64,000 nucleotides of DNA. Origin: Hoyosella levis. GTDB taxonomy: Bacteria; Actinomycetota; Actinomycetes; Mycobacteriales; Mycobacteriaceae. Below, piece by piece: positions 48,597-58,177 of this stretch (within the stretch, counting starts at the first letter, position 1; each line of letters begins with the position of its first letter). The notes under the pieces were generated by a model. It saw only the letters and a list, made by a program, of their open reading frames with translations, did no database searches and was not told where the DNA came from. A program made the position numbers and the translations under genes. The DNA lies in NCBI RefSeq assembly GCF_026008515.1, contig NZ_BQYM01000017.1, positions 1 to 64,000 on the forward strand. Reading direction: 5' to 3'.

Positions 48597-49506
48597 GCCA
48601 CCCCTGCCCGCGCGGGACGGCCTTGGCCCGGCGCGGGTACGCATCGAGCATGGCGCCACCGCGGTCACGATGCTCGAGTATCTGGTCGAGCGATTCCCGG
48701 GCAGCGAGGGCTTCTGGCAGGCCGAGATGAGCCGCGGGCACGTCGTTGACCAGCACAGCCGCGCAGTGACAGACACCAGCCCGTACCGGCCCGGCCGCAT
48801 CCTGTACTACTACCGCCAGCCCGTGCCCGAGCGCGCGGTGCCGTTCGAGCTGCGAGTGCTGCACCAGGACGAGGCGATCGTGGTGGTGGACAAGCCGCAT
48901 TTCCTGGCGACCATCCCGAGGGGGCAGCATGTCACCGAGACGGTGCTGGTGCGTGCCCGGCGGCAGCTGGGGATCGATGATCTAGTGCCCGCGCATCGCC
49001 TCGATCGCATGACCGCGGGAGTGCTGGTGCTCGTCGCTGATCCGCGCTGGCGCAAGGCCTACCAGGAGCTCTTCGCGCAGCGGCAGGTGCGGAAGGTCTA
49101 TGAAGCGATCGCTCCGCATGCGCCGGAGCTGAGCCTGCCACGCGCTGAGGAGAACCTGCCGCGCACGGTACGCAGTCGCATCGTCAAGCAATCCGGGGTG
49201 ATGGTCGCCGAAGAGGTTCCAGGCGAGCCGAACAGCGAAACGCTCGTCGACCTTCTCGAGGTGCACGGTGAGCTCGCCCGCTACCGGCTACGACCAGTGA
49301 CCGGCAAGACCCACCAGTTGCGCCTGCATATGGCATCGCTCGGTGTTCCGATCCTCGGTGATACCTACTACCCGGTGTATCGGCCCTCGCGCGGGGACGA
49401 TGACTTCACCGATCCACTGCGCCTGCTCGCGCGGTCGCTGGAGCTCACCGACCCCATCACCGGCGCGGAGCGTCGTTTCGACAGCAGGCTCGCGCTCCGG
49501 TTCTAG
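48586..49506 (+). CDS. RluA-family RNA pseudouridine synthase
   Basis: A 306-residue pseudouridine synthase with catalytic Asp140 in [10 protein letters not shown] and the conserved [10 protein letters not shown] in the C-terminal half. An N-terminal S4-like region precedes it ([18 protein letters not shown]). It starts inside the trhO 3' end, so the two RNA-modifying genes are coupled. It likely corresponds to Rv3300c. Target tRNA or rRNA position unknown. Confidence 0.9.
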   Translation: MAARPPLPARDGLGPARVRIEHGATAVTMLEYLVERFPGSEGFWQAEMSRGHVVDQHSRAVTDTSPYRPGRILYYYRQPVPERAVPFELRVLHQDEAIVVVDKPHFLATIPRGQHVTETVLVRARRQLGIDDLVPAHRLDRMTAGVLVLVADPRWRKAYQELFAQRQVRKVYEAIAPHAPELSLPRAEENLPRTVRSRIVKQSGVMVAEEVPGEPNSETLVDLLEVHGELARYRLRPVTGKTHQLRLHMASLGVPILGDTYYPVYRPSRGDDDFTDPLRLLARSLELTDPITGAERRFDSRLALRF

Positions 49507-49507
49507 A

Positions 49508-49903
49508 GTGGACAGCGTGGGCGATACGTTCTGGGGGCGGGTCCGGGCGGCGGCGCGGGGACGTGCCTCGGTGATGCTGGTGACAGTGCTCGCGCTCGGT
49601 TGGGCCCGTGCGTGGGGCGGGCGGCCGCGGTTCGTGCCGGGGCATTGGTTCTTCATCGCCCCGGGCATGCGGGGTGGCTTCGCGCGCGGCGGCACCACCG
49701 TCGGTGGCGTGTTCCTGACGGACCGGGAGCCTTCCCATCGCGTGATCCGGCACGAGGCGATCCACGCGGACCAGTGGGCGCGGTCCGGCCTGCTGTTCCC
49801 GCTGCGGTACTGGCGGGAGGAACTGCGGCACCCGATGGCGCGCAACCGCTTCGAGATCGAGGCCGGTCTCGAGGATGGCGGCTACCGGGCGCCCCGGAGT
49901 TAA
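49508..49903 (+). CDS. Small HEXXH-motif protein
   Basis: A 131-residue protein of unknown family. Residues 18-32 are hydrophobic and may bind membrane. HEAIH (82-86) is a zincin-type HExxH motif in RHEAIHADQWARSGLLFPLR, and acidic residues Glu116/Glu118 (NRFEIEAGLEDGG) could provide a third ligand. GTG 49508 follows the pseudouridine synthase stop by one base; GTG 49517 is an alternative. Metalloprotease activity is a motif-based guess; some related actinobacterial proteins are loosely annotated. Confidence 0.6.
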   Translation: MDSVGDTFWGRVRAAARGRASVMLVTVLALGWARAWGGRPRFVPGHWFFIAPGMRGGFARGGTTVGGVFLTDREPSHRVIRHEAIHADQWARSGLLFPLRYWREELRHPMARNRFEIEAGLEDGGYRAPRS

Positions 49904-49931
49904 CTGGCCTCGCTGGCTAAATGCCCGTCGG

Positions 49932-50000
49932 CAAAAGCACGAGAAGCTGTCAAACGCGATAGAAACCGACCTGGGTTTTCTGCGGCTTCTATCGCGTTTG
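49932..50000. terminator. Palindrome family copy C
   Basis: Tail AAAAGCACGAGAAGCTGTC (about 49933-49951), then arms 49951-49968 and 49983-50000 paired at 17 of 18 (core CAAACGCGATAGAAACCG). It lies between the HEXXH gene and the convergent TIGR03089 gene. Confidence 0.65.
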
Positions 50001-50045
50001 CGGTACTAGCGGCGGCGGCACCGGCGGAACTAGCGGCGCCAGCCG

Positions 50046-50753
50046 CTAGCCGATCCGGTGCGTGGCCTTCTCGCTCGCGGCGATGCGCCCGAGGGCGGCG
50101 GCATCGGCGTTGGCGACCTGCACGAGCGATGCGCCCACGGCAAGGACGGCCACGAATCCGACGATGATGGACTCCGCGTCGGTCCATGACAGCGTGGAGA
50201 CGATGCGGGAGCTGCTATCCCAGCCTTGTTCTTGCGCGAAGGACCTCGCCCGGGCAAGCACGCTGGTCACTACGATTCCGTCGAGGGCCGGTGCATCGGT
50301 GCCGGGCGTGGCCTGGAACTGATCCCCGTGCCCGGGCACGGTGGTGGCGAAGTCGGTGACGCCGATGGGCAGATCGAGCAGGCCGCGGCCGAATGGATCG
50401 AGCGAGAGCGCCGCGATCTCCTCGGCGTCGTCTGCGCCGGGCAGGGTCTGCGCCGTGGTGAAGGCCAGCCTGGCATCGTGAGCCTGCCCCGCGAGCACCT
50501 CGCACCCGGCCCACCAGGAACCGAGCAGCACGGTCGCGGTCTGCCAGTGCGCGGGCAGCAGCACTGCCACGCGATCGCCCGCCGCGAGCCCGAACTCGTC
50601 GCGCACCATGTTGCCGGTCTTGGCCGCCCAGTTGGCGGCCGTCGTCCCGGAGAGCTCGATGCGCTCGCCACTGGCCTGGTCGTAGTAGGTGACCAGGGGG
50701 CGGGCGGCCTGGGATCGGAGGATCGGGTCGAGCAGGGTCTCGGTCAGGTTCAC
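50046..50753 (-). CDS. TIGR03089 family protein (Rv3268 type)
   Basis: A 235-residue protein of the TIGR03089 family, a short relative of the AMP-binding (ANL) enzyme N-terminal region: residues 1-130 resemble WAAKTGNMVRDEFGLAAGD and VAVLLPAHWQTATVLLGSWW of acyl-CoA synthetases, but the ATP P-loop and the C-terminal domain are missing, so catalysis is unlikely. GTG 50753 follows GGGAGAACC. It is next to the Lcp gene, as Rv3268-Rv3267. Confidence 0.8.
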   Translation of the reverse strand: MNLTETLLDPILRSQAARPLVTYYDQASGERIELSGTTAANWAAKTGNMVRDEFGLAAGDRVAVLLPAHWQTATVLLGSWWAGCEVLAGQAHDARLAFTTAQTLPGADDAEEIAALSLDPFGRGLLDLPIGVTDFATTVPGHGDQFQATPGTDAPALDGIVVTSVLARARSFAQEQGWDSSSRIVSTLSWTDAESIIVGFVAVLAVGASLVQVANADAAALGRIAASEKATHRIG

Positions 50754-50775
50754 GGTTCTCCCATCGATCGAGGGA

Positions 50776-52461
50776 TCAGTCCACGCAGGGCGGTCCGGCG
50801 TGCTCGGCGCTGACCGGGGGTGGCACGTCGCCCTCGGCGAGCACCACGGCCTCGCCGGCCTCACCATCCTCGGGGGGTGGTGGTGGACCGGCGGCGCCGG
50901 GGCCATTGTAGTGGGTGGTGAGCACTACCTGGATCTGGTCCTTGCGAAGGTCGAGGTCCTGCTCGAGCGGAAGGCCGCCAAGATGATCGGCGATGGCCCG
51001 CGCGGTCTCGCTGCTGGTATCGGCGGTGATGACCTTGCTATGCATGGTGGGCTTGCCCAGCCAGTTGCCGACCTCGCCCTCGACGAACCCGACGCGGTTG
51101 AGTTCCTCCGCAACCCGATTGGCGAGCCCCTCGAGGAGGCTGGCGTTGGCGACATTGACGGTGATCTCGGAGGGGTCGAACCCGAACTCGGGGACCGGTT
51201 TCTCCTCGGGCTCGGCAGCCTCGGCGAGGACATCAGCGAATCGCGATTGGACAGATTCGGGATCGACCTCGACGACGCTTTGCGAGCCGTCGTTGCTCCA
51301 GGCGTTGGTGGTGACCACGGGAATGGTCTCGAACTGCACGTTCCCCGCGGCGAGGTCCTGGAACTGCTTGGCGAACGCGAGGACGTCCCAGTCCTCGTCG
51401 ATGACGACGGAACGCTGGATGGCGCTGCTCAGCTCGCTGAGCTTGGACGGGCTGGTGAGCACATCAGTGCTCAGGACGCGCCGGGAGAGCGACGCCATGA
51501 AGACTTGCTGGCGATTGATCCGGCCGATGTCCATGCCGGGCAGGCCCTCGCGCTGCCGGACGAAGCTCAGGGCATCGGCGCCATCAAGGACCTGCTGCCC
51601 GGCGGGAAAATCCGCACCTGAGAGCGGGTCGTTGACCGCATTGTTCAAGCACACCTCGACGCCGCCGATCGCATCGGTGAGCAGCAGGAAGCCGAGCAAT
51701 CCGATCTCGGCGTAGTGATCCACCGATACACCGGTCAGCTCGGCCACGGTCTTGATGAGCGCATCGCGGCCCGCGGCAGTGGCGATCGGCTCGGCCTTGG
51801 CGCGTTCCATGCCCTCATCCTCGACGAGCCGCACGAGCTCCTGGAAGCGGGTGGAGCCAAAGACGCTGTTGATCTTCACCTTGCGATCCTGCGGCCAGTC
51901 ATCACCGGGAACCTCGTCGGGAACCATCACGTAGGAGTCGCGGGGAATGGAGAACGCGGCAGCAGATTGGCCATTGTCGGGCACCCGTATCAGCACGATG
52001 GTGTCGGTATTGGTCGAATCCGCCTCGCCCGCGCGGAGCTTGTCCCGCTCCTCCTCGGTGAGTGGATTGCCATGCGCATCGGTGCGGCTATCCGTTCCCA
52101 CGAGCAGGATATCGGTGGCTCCGTCGGCATCCTGGCCGAGGTCGAGGCCCGCGGCGGTGGCCAGGCGCGAGGCGAATGCATCGTACTGCTGCCAGGCGAG
52201 GCCGGTGGAGAGCAGAACGATGATGGAGGCGGCCGCGACAAGTGCCTTGGCCCGCCGCTCGAAGCGAGAGCGGGGCGCGCGCCCGCTGTCCTGACGGCCA
52301 CGTGCCGGGCGAGCAACGCGCGGCGGTGGCGTCCGGCGGTCCCGGCCGACGGGCGGCGGGGTGCTGCCGCTGCGGGAACGTGCCTGATCCGGCCGGGGAG
52401 CCCGCGATCCTGGGCGGCGTCCCGTCCGGCGGGGGCGTCCTGGCTCCTCCCACTCGGGCAC
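50776..52461 (-). CDS. lcp1: LytR-CpsA-Psr family cell-wall glycopolymer ligase
   Basis: A 561-residue membrane protein: Arg/Pro-rich cytoplasmic N-terminus, one membrane helix (about 73-92 in this numbering), an LCP catalytic domain (LLVGTDSRTD, STNTDTIVLIR, SIPRDSYV, INSVFGS, FVRQREGLPGMDIGRINRQQ), and a C-terminal LytR_C domain. It probably attaches arabinogalactan to peptidoglycan, as Lcp1 (Rv3267). GTG 52461 is preferred because AGGAAGGA precedes it; ATG 52500 lacks a ribosome-binding site. It is divergent from rmlD. The -10 may be TAGCCT (52518-52523). Confidence 0.92.
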   Translation of the reverse strand: MPEWEEPGRPRRTGRRPGSRAPRPDQARSRSGSTPPPVGRDRRTPPPRVARPARGRQDSGRAPRSRFERRAKALVAAASIIVLLSTGLAWQQYDAFASRLATAAGLDLGQDADGATDILLVGTDSRTDAHGNPLTEEERDKLRAGEADSTNTDTIVLIRVPDNGQSAAAFSIPRDSYVMVPDEVPGDDWPQDRKVKINSVFGSTRFQELVRLVEDEGMERAKAEPIATAAGRDALIKTVAELTGVSVDHYAEIGLLGFLLLTDAIGGVEVCLNNAVNDPLSGADFPAGQQVLDGADALSFVRQREGLPGMDIGRINRQQVFMASLSRRVLSTDVLTSPSKLSELSSAIQRSVVIDEDWDVLAFAKQFQDLAAGNVQFETIPVVTTNAWSNDGSQSVVEVDPESVQSRFADVLAEAAEPEEKPVPEFGFDPSEITVNVANASLLEGLANRVAEELNRVGFVEGEVGNWLGKPTMHSKVITADTSSETARAIADHLGGLPLEQDLDLRKDQIQVVLTTHYNGPGAAGPPPPPEDGEAGEAVVLAEGDVPPPVSAEHAGPPCVD

Positions 52462-52517
52462 GGTGCTTGTCCTTCCTCGGTGCGGCGGGCGATCTTTCAT
52501 AACGACTTAGGACTCTC

Positions 52518-52523
52518 AGGCTA
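52518..52523 (-). promoter_or_regulatory. Possible -10 of the Lcp gene
   Basis: TAGCCT on the minus strand, giving a leader of about 50 bases to GTG 52461. Confidence 0.3.
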
Positions 52524-52648
52524 ACGAGGAGTCATCAACTATCGTTGGCGGCGCTCCGGAGCACGAGGTGACGTGCAACACTGGATTCATCGAGTGGGGC
52601 CGTTGCGTGCCGGACGGGCACGACCAGACATAGGGACAGGTGCTGAGC

Positions 52649-53566
52649 GTGCGGATCATCGTGATCGGAGCATCGGGACAACTCGGCAAGCAGGTGGTGC
52701 GCCTCACGGCGGGGGCCGCCCACGATGTGCTGGGGTGGTCATCCCGCGACGTCGATATCACGGACGAGAATGCTGTGGCCGCTGCCATCGAGGCAGCGCG
52801 CCCATCGGTAGTGATCAACTGCGCGGCCTACACGGCCGTCGATGCCGCGGAATCAGATTATCGCGCCGCCGCAGCGGTCAACATCTCCGGCGCGGGCAAC
52901 GTCGCCGCCGCGTGCACCCGCTCCCGGGCTCATCTGATCCACGTCTCCACCGACTATGTATTCCCGGGCGACGGCCGCGAGCCCTACGAGCCCGGATCGC
53001 GCGTGGGTCCGCGCACCGTGTACGGCCAGACGAAGTACGCGGGGGAGCTCGCGGTGCACGCCGTCCTCCCCTCGGCGCACATCGTGCGCACCGCGTGGGT
53101 ATTCACGGGCGCCGGCAGTGACTTCGTGGCCACGATGCTGCGTCTCGAGCGCGAGCGCGACACCCTGCGCGTGGTCGACGACCAGTGGGGCTCACCGACC
53201 TATGCGGTGGACCTCGCGGCGGGATTGGTCGAGCTAGCGACCAGCAGGCGGGCTGGCCCGCTCTCCACCGTGCGAGCCGCGCCCGGGGGGACGATCCTGC
53301 ACGCCACGAATTCCGGGATCACCACCTGGTGGGGGCTCGCGCGCGAGGTCTTTGCCGCGGCAGGCGCCGACCCGGAGCGGGTGCAGCCATGCTCGACCGC
53401 CGAGTTCCCGCGTCCCGCGCCGCGCCCGGCGTACTCCGTGCTCGGGGGCGAGTCCTGGCGCGCTGCCGGGCTGCGGCCCCTGCGGCCCTGGCGCGAGGCC
53501 GTCCGGGAGGCCGTGGGGATCGCCATAGCGGATCATCACCGGATGATCGTTTCCGAGAACCTGTGA
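52649..53566 (+). CDS. rmlD: dTDP-4-dehydrorhamnose reductase
   Basis: A 305-residue NAD(P)H reductase that completes dTDP-L-rhamnose, the linker sugar of mycobacterial cell wall. NAD loop IGASGQLG, VINCAAYTAVDAAES, the STDYVFPGD motif, and catalytic Tyr-Lys in YGQTKYAGE are intact. GTG 52649 (VRIIVIG) fits the family start and has AGG seven bases upstream; GTG 52640 is an alternative. Followed by wbbL. Confidence 0.93.
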   Translation: MRIIVIGASGQLGKQVVRLTAGAAHDVLGWSSRDVDITDENAVAAAIEAARPSVVINCAAYTAVDAAESDYRAAAAVNISGAGNVAAACTRSRAHLIHVSTDYVFPGDGREPYEPGSRVGPRTVYGQTKYAGELAVHAVLPSAHIVRTAWVFTGAGSDFVATMLRLERERDTLRVVDDQWGSPTYAVDLAAGLVELATSRRAGPLSTVRAAPGGTILHATNSGITTWWGLAREVFAAAGADPERVQPCSTAEFPRPAPRPAYSVLGGESWRAAGLRPLRPWREAVREAVGIAIADHHRMIVSENL

Positions 53567-53623
53567 TCGGGCTGTCCGCCGGGGCGTCGTAGTGGCATCG
53601 CGCGCGCACCGGACCGCGTTGGC

Positions 53624-53629
53624 TACGCT
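53624..53629 (+). promoter_or_regulatory. -10 hexamer, possible leaderless wbbL promoter
   Basis: TACGCT seven bases before GTG 53637, inside the rmlD-wbbL gap. Confidence 0.35.
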
Positions 53630-53636
53630 GGCCGAT

Positions 53637-54515
53637 GTGCAGAAGCGACTTCCCGTGGTGACGGTGACCTACTCTCCCGGCGAGCATCTGGCTGGGTTCG
53701 TGACGTCCCTGCCGGAGGCGACCCGGCTCCCCGTCGATGTGATCCTTGCCGACAACGGTTCGATCGATGGCGCTCCGGAGGCCGCGGAGCGTGATCATCC
53801 GAACGTCCGGTTGCTGCGCACAGGCGGCAACGTCGGCTATGGGGGAGCGATCAACCGGGCCGTGGCCGAGGTGGATCCCGAAGCCGAGTTCGTGATCGTC
53901 GCGAACCCTGATGTGCGGTGGGCGCCGGGGTCGATCGATGCCCTCCTCGAGGCCGCGCTCCGATGGCCGCGCGCTGGAGCGCTCGGTCCGCTCATCCGGG
54001 ATCCCGATGGCACCGTGTACCCCTCCGCCCGGCATGTCCCCACGCTGTGGGGCGGCGCGGCGCACGCGATCCTCGGCGGGATCTGGCCGTCGAACCCCTG
54101 GACGCGGGCGTACCGGCAGGAGGACAAGGACATCAGCGAGCGCGCCGTCGGCTGGCTCTCCGGCTCGTGCCTGCTGCTGCGGCGGGCCGCGTTCGATTCC
54201 GTCAATGGCTTCGACTCCCGCTACTTCATGTACATGGAGGACGTGGATCTCGGTGACCGCCTCGCGCGGGCGGGTTGGCTCAATGTGTTCGTGCCGACCG
54301 CCGAAGTGACGCATGCTAAAGGGCATGCGGCAGGCAGGCATCCCGAGCTGATGCTGCCGGCGCATCACCAGAGCGCGTACAGGTTCCAGGCGGACCGGCA
54401 TCCAGAGTGGTGGCAGGCTCCGTTGCGCGTTGCGCTGCGTGGTGGCCTCGGCGCGCGGTCACGGATCGCGGTGGCAGTGGCAGGGCGCAAGCAACGTGGG
54501 CAGAAAGGAAACTAA
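53637..54515 (+). CDS. wbbL: dTDP-Rha: GlcNAc-diphosphoryl-polyprenol rhamnosyltransferase
   Basis: A 292-residue GT2 glycosyltransferase that adds rhamnose to decaprenyl-PP-GlcNAc, building the arabinogalactan linker. It has VVTVTYSPGEHL at the start, DNGSIDG, ANPDVRW (DxD-like), GPLIRDPDG, VGWLSGSCLLLRR and FMYMEDVDLGDRL. GTG 53637 aligns with the start of M. tuberculosis WbbL1; GTG 53592 would add 15 residues. Active at the cytoplasmic face of the membrane. Confidence 0.92.
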   Translation: MQKRLPVVTVTYSPGEHLAGFVTSLPEATRLPVDVILADNGSIDGAPEAAERDHPNVRLLRTGGNVGYGGAINRAVAEVDPEAEFVIVANPDVRWAPGSIDALLEAALRWPRAGALGPLIRDPDGTVYPSARHVPTLWGGAAHAILGGIWPSNPWTRAYRQEDKDISERAVGWLSGSCLLLRRAAFDSVNGFDSRYFMYMEDVDLGDRLARAGWLNVFVPTAEVTHAKGHAAGRHPELMLPAHHQSAYRFQADRHPEWWQAPLRVALRGGLGARSRIAVAVAGRKQRGQKGN

Positions 54516-54521
54516 GAGGTC

Positions 54522-55667
54522 ATGGCAGGCAGAGTTTTTCGCTTCACGCAGGGACCGAGCGCGCAGGCCACGCCGAGCGCGGTGGACCGCAGCCTCGCCG
54601 AGAACACCGATGCGGTGGTGCTCGTCGGAGGCAAGGGAACCCGGTTGCGCCCGCTGACGCTGTCCGCGCCCAAGCCGATGCTGCCGACCGCGGGCCTGCC
54701 GTTCCTCCAGCACCTGCTGTCGCGGATCAAGGCAGCGGGCATCACCCATGTGGTGCTGGGCACGTCCTTCAAGGCCGAGGTGTTCGAGCAGCATTTCGGC
54801 GACGGCTCCGAGATGGGCCTCGAGATCGACTACGTGATGGAGGAGGAACCGCTCGGCACTGGTGGTGGCATCCGTAACGTGTACCCCAAGCTCCGGGGCG
54901 ACACGGTGCTGGTGTTCAACGGTGATGTGCTGGGCGGCACCGACCCGCTCGCGGTGCTCGGCACGCATCACGAGAAGGGCGCGGATGTGACAATGCACCT
55001 GGTGCGGGTGAGCGATCCGCGCGCGTTCGGCTGCGTCCCCACCGACAGTGATGGCCGCGTGCTGGAGTTCCTGGAGAAGACGCAGGATCCACCGACCGAC
55101 CAGATCAACGCGGGCTGCTACGTGTTCAAGCGCTCGGTGATCGAGCAGATCCCCGCCGGGCGCAACGTGTCCGTGGAGCGGGAGGTCTTCCCGAAGCTGC
55201 TCGCCGATGACTCTCGCGTCTACGCCCATGTGGACTCGGCCTACTGGCGCGACATGGGCACCCCGGAGGACTTCGTGCGGGGCTCCGCTGACCTCGTTCG
55301 TGGCATTGCGCCGTCGCCCGCGCTGGAAGGGCAGAGCGGCGAATCGCTCGTCCACGAGGGGGCGGGAATCGCCCCTGGCGCGCTGCTGATCGGCGGCACC
55401 GTCGTGGGACGCGGCGCGGAGGTCAGTGGCGGTGCGCGCCTGGACGGCGCTGTCATCTTCGATGGCGCGAAGGTCGACGCCGGCGCGGTCGTGGAGCGCT
55501 CGATCATCGGCTACGGTGCACACATTGGCCCGCGGGCGCTGATCCGCGACGCGGTGATCGGCGATGGCGCACAGGTCGGTGCCCGCTGCGAGCTGGTCGG
55601 TGGTGCTCGCGTGTGGCCGGGAGTCATCATCCCCGACGGTGGCCTGCGCTTCTCCACCGACGTCTAG
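54522..55667 (+). CDS. manB: Mannose-1-phosphate guanylyltransferase-type nucleotidyltransferase
   Basis: A 381-residue enzyme: N-terminal nucleotidyltransferase (VVLVGGKGTRLRPLT, APKPMLP, NGDVLGG) and C-terminal left-handed beta-helix repeats (IIGYGAHIGPRALIRDAVIG). It likely makes GDP-mannose for lipomannan and glycan synthesis, as annotated for Rv3264c. ATG 54522 follows GAAACTAAGAGG, six bases after wbbL. Sugar choice (Man1P or Glc1P) is not certain from motifs. Confidence 0.9.
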   Translation: MAGRVFRFTQGPSAQATPSAVDRSLAENTDAVVLVGGKGTRLRPLTLSAPKPMLPTAGLPFLQHLLSRIKAAGITHVVLGTSFKAEVFEQHFGDGSEMGLEIDYVMEEEPLGTGGGIRNVYPKLRGDTVLVFNGDVLGGTDPLAVLGTHHEKGADVTMHLVRVSDPRAFGCVPTDSDGRVLEFLEKTQDPPTDQINAGCYVFKRSVIEQIPAGRNVSVEREVFPKLLADDSRVYAHVDSAYWRDMGTPEDFVRGSADLVRGIAPSPALEGQSGESLVHEGAGIAPGALLIGGTVVGRGAEVSGGARLDGAVIFDGAKVDAGAVVERSIIGYGAHIGPRALIRDAVIGDGAQVGARCELVGGARVWPGVIIPDGGLRFSTDV

Positions 55668-55774
55668 CAAGCCCGCCGAATCGGTCGTCGCCGCAGCGTG
55701 CGGTGGACTACGGTTGGCGTGGACGTCCGTTCCTGGGGCGGCCGCTGGGTAACCATGTACGAGGAGTGATCACT

Positions 55775-57154
55775 GTGGGAGATCGGCATGCTCAGCCGGG
55801 GCGGCATCATGTCGTCATCATCGGGTCGGGCTTCGGCGGCATGTTCGCCGCCCAGAAGCTGAAGAACGCTGATGTGGACATCACGTTGATCGCCCGCACC
55901 ACCCATCACCTGTTCCAGCCCTTGCTCTACCAGGTGGCCACCGGGATCCTCTCGGTCGGCGAGATCGCGGTGCCAAACAGGGTGATCCTGCGCAAGCAGA
56001 AGAATGCCCAGGTGCTGCTCGGCGAGGTCATCGACATCGATGTGCGCAACCAGACGGTGACCTCCGAGTACTCCGACCAGCAGCGCGTCACCTCATATGA
56101 CAGCCTGATCGTCGCGGCGGGCGCCGAGCAGTCCTACTTCGGCAACGATCATTTCTCCGAGTTCGCCCCCGGCATGAAGACCATCGACCATGCGCTCGAG
56201 CTGCGCGGCAAGATCATCGCCGCCTTCGAGGAGGCGGAGCTGTCGACGGATCCCGCCGAAGTGGAGCGGCTCCTGACTTTCGTCGTTGTTGGCGCGGGAC
56301 CCACTGGCGTCGAGATGGCCGGGCAGATCGCCGAGCTCGCCCGCGATACGCTCGCCGGTGCCTACCGCAACATCGATACCTCGATGGCCCGGGTGATCCT
56401 GCTCGACGCCGCGTCCCAGGTGCTGCCGCCCATGGGCAAGCGGCTGGGCGCCAACGCGCAGCGCCAGCTCGAGAAGATCGGCGTCGAGGTGATGCTCGAT
56501 ACCTTCGTCACCGATATCGATGAACGTGGCCTCGTGGTCAAGCAAGGCGACAGCGATCCGGTGCGCCTCCCCGCGAACTGCAAGATCTGGGCGGCAGGCG
56601 TCTCCGCGAGCCCGCTGGGCAAGGTCCTCGCCGAGCAGACCGGCACCGAGCTGGACCGCGCGGGACGCGTCCAGGTCAATCCTGATCTGACGATCCGCGA
56701 TCACTCCAACATCTTTGTCGTTGGCGACATGATGGCGCTCGAGGGAATCCCCGGCATCGCGCCCGCCGCGATCCAGAGCGGCCAGTACGTCGGCAAGCTG
56801 CTCCGCGCCGAGTCCGAGGCCGCGAGCAACGGCGAGCAGCCTGCCGAGCGCAAGCCCTTCAAGTACCTCGACAAGGGCAGCATCGCGGTGGTCTCGAAGT
56901 ACAACGCCGTCGGCAAGGTGTTGTTCGGCAAGGTCGCGGTCTCCGGCGTGATCGGCTGGTTCATGTGGCTCGCGGTGCACCTCTTCTACCTCGTGGGCTT
57001 CAAGAACCGCTACGCCACCCTCTTCTATTGGCTCGTCACCTTCATGTCGAGCTCTCGCGAGCAGCTCAACGTCACCGAGCAGTGGATGCACGGTCGCAAC
57101 GCGATCGAGCAGTTCGAGGAAGGGCGCAAGCAGCTCGGCGACAAGACCGGCTGA
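55775..57154 (+). CDS. ndh: Type II NADH:quinone oxidoreductase
   Basis: A 459-residue non-proton-pumping NADH dehydrogenase. FAD loop IIGSGFGGMFAAQ, NAD loop VVGAGPTGVEMAGQ and the quinone-side AAIQSGQYVGK are present; two hydrophobic stretches near the C-terminus anchor it to the membrane. GTG 55775 is selected because GAGGAG lies eight bases upstream. It is placed next to cell-wall sugar genes, unlike Rv1854c. Confidence 0.93.
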   Translation: MGDRHAQPGRHHVVIIGSGFGGMFAAQKLKNADVDITLIARTTHHLFQPLLYQVATGILSVGEIAVPNRVILRKQKNAQVLLGEVIDIDVRNQTVTSEYSDQQRVTSYDSLIVAAGAEQSYFGNDHFSEFAPGMKTIDHALELRGKIIAAFEEAELSTDPAEVERLLTFVVVGAGPTGVEMAGQIAELARDTLAGAYRNIDTSMARVILLDAASQVLPPMGKRLGANAQRQLEKIGVEVMLDTFVTDIDERGLVVKQGDSDPVRLPANCKIWAAGVSASPLGKVLAEQTGTELDRAGRVQVNPDLTIRDHSNIFVVGDMMALEGIPGIAPAAIQSGQYVGKLLRAESEAASNGEQPAERKPFKYLDKGSIAVVSKYNAVGKVLFGKVAVSGVIGWFMWLAVHLFYLVGFKNRYATLFYWLVTFMSSSREQLNVTEQWMHGRNAIEQFEEGRKQLGDKTG

Positions 57155-57185
57155 GCAGTTGGCCTAGCCATGGCGCCTCAGCGAC

Positions 57186-57252
57186 AAACGCGATAGAAGC
57201 TGCCCGGAATCCCAGGTGGCTTCTATCGCGTTTAGCGGTTTCTCGTGCTTTT
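57186..57252. terminator. Palindrome family copy D (ndh/yidC)
   Basis: Arms 57186-57204 and 57215-57233 pair at 17 of 19 (core AAACGCGATAGAAGC); tail AGCGGTTTCTCGTGCTTTT follows at 57234-57252. It lies between convergent ndh and yidC, tail on the right. Confidence 0.65.
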
Positions 57253-57298
57253 GGCGTGGTGGACCCGCGTTGGACCCATTCTCACCATCGCGCGAGCG

Positions 57299-58177
57299 TC
57301 ACGGCGTGGGTTCGGGACCCGCGCGGCGCTCCGCTGCCCTAGCCTCCTCGGCATCGATTCGGCGGAACACCAGGTGCTGCTGGAAGCAGGTCCAGATGTT
57401 GTTGGTCACCCAGTAGATCAATACCGCTACCGGCAAGAACGGGCCACCCACTACCGCGCCGAACGGGAACACCCACAGCGCGAGCCGGTTCACGATCACC
57501 GTCTGTGGGTTGTCGGCCAGCTCCGGGGACTGGCGCTGCAGCATGAACCGGGCGTTGAGATGGGTCGCGATGCCCGCCACGATCATCAGCGGCACCGCGA
57601 CAGCCGCGATCGCCGCCACTGACGGCACGCCACCGAACTCGGCGAACGCCTCCAGCGATGCCTGCGGCTGGGTGATCCACCCCGAGATCGGGGCACCGAG
57701 CAATCGCGCGGACAGGAACGACTGAACATCCTCGGCACTGAACACATAGTTCGAGGTCACGGCGTTGAGCTCGGGGGACAGGCCCAGCTGGCCCAGGCCG
57801 GTGCCTGTCCGGTTGAACGACCGCAGCACGTGGAACAGGCCGATGAACACGGGGATCTGCACGAGGATCGGCAGGCAACCAAGCAGCGGATTGAACCCAT
57901 GCTCGCGCTGCAGCTCCTGCATCTCGAGGGCGAGCTTCTGCCGATCCTTCCCATGCTTGTGCTGCAACGCCCGGATCTGCGGCTGCAGCTTCTGCATGGT
58001 GCGGGTCGTGCGCACCTGATTGACCGTGGGCCGGTACAGCAGGACGCGCACGGTGAAAACGAGGAACACGACGGAGAGGGTCCAGGCAGCGCCGCTGTCC
58101 GCGCCAAGGAACGAGCCGAACACCGTGTGCCAGAACCACAGCACCGCCGAGACCGGGTAATAGACAAAATCGAGCAT
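57299..58177 (-). CDS. yidC: YidC/Oxa1-family membrane insertase
   Basis: A 292-residue insertase with a first helix ([14 protein letters not shown]), the YidC/Oxa1 core from about 30 to 270, including the coiled cytoplasmic loop [16 protein letters not shown], the [16 protein letters not shown] helix, and a final [18 protein letters not shown] 58177 follows AAAGG. It is not next to rpmH-rnpA, where the housekeeping yidC normally sits, so it may be a second paralogue. DUF6412 follows the same strand upstream. Confidence 0.9.
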   Translation of the reverse strand: MLDFVYYPVSAVLWFWHTVFGSFLGADSGAAWTLSVVFLVFTVRVLLYRPTVNQVRTTRTMQKLQPQIRALQHKHGKDRQKLALEMQELQREHGFNPLLGCLPILVQIPVFIGLFHVLRSFNRTGTGLGQLGLSPELNAVTSNYVFSAEDVQSFLSARLLGAPISGWITQPQASLEAFAEFGGVPSVAAIAAVAVPLMIVAGIATHLNARFMLQRQSPELADNPQTVIVNRLALWVFPFGAVVGGPFLPVAVLIYWVTNNIWTCFQQHLVFRRIDAEEARAAERRAGPEPTP

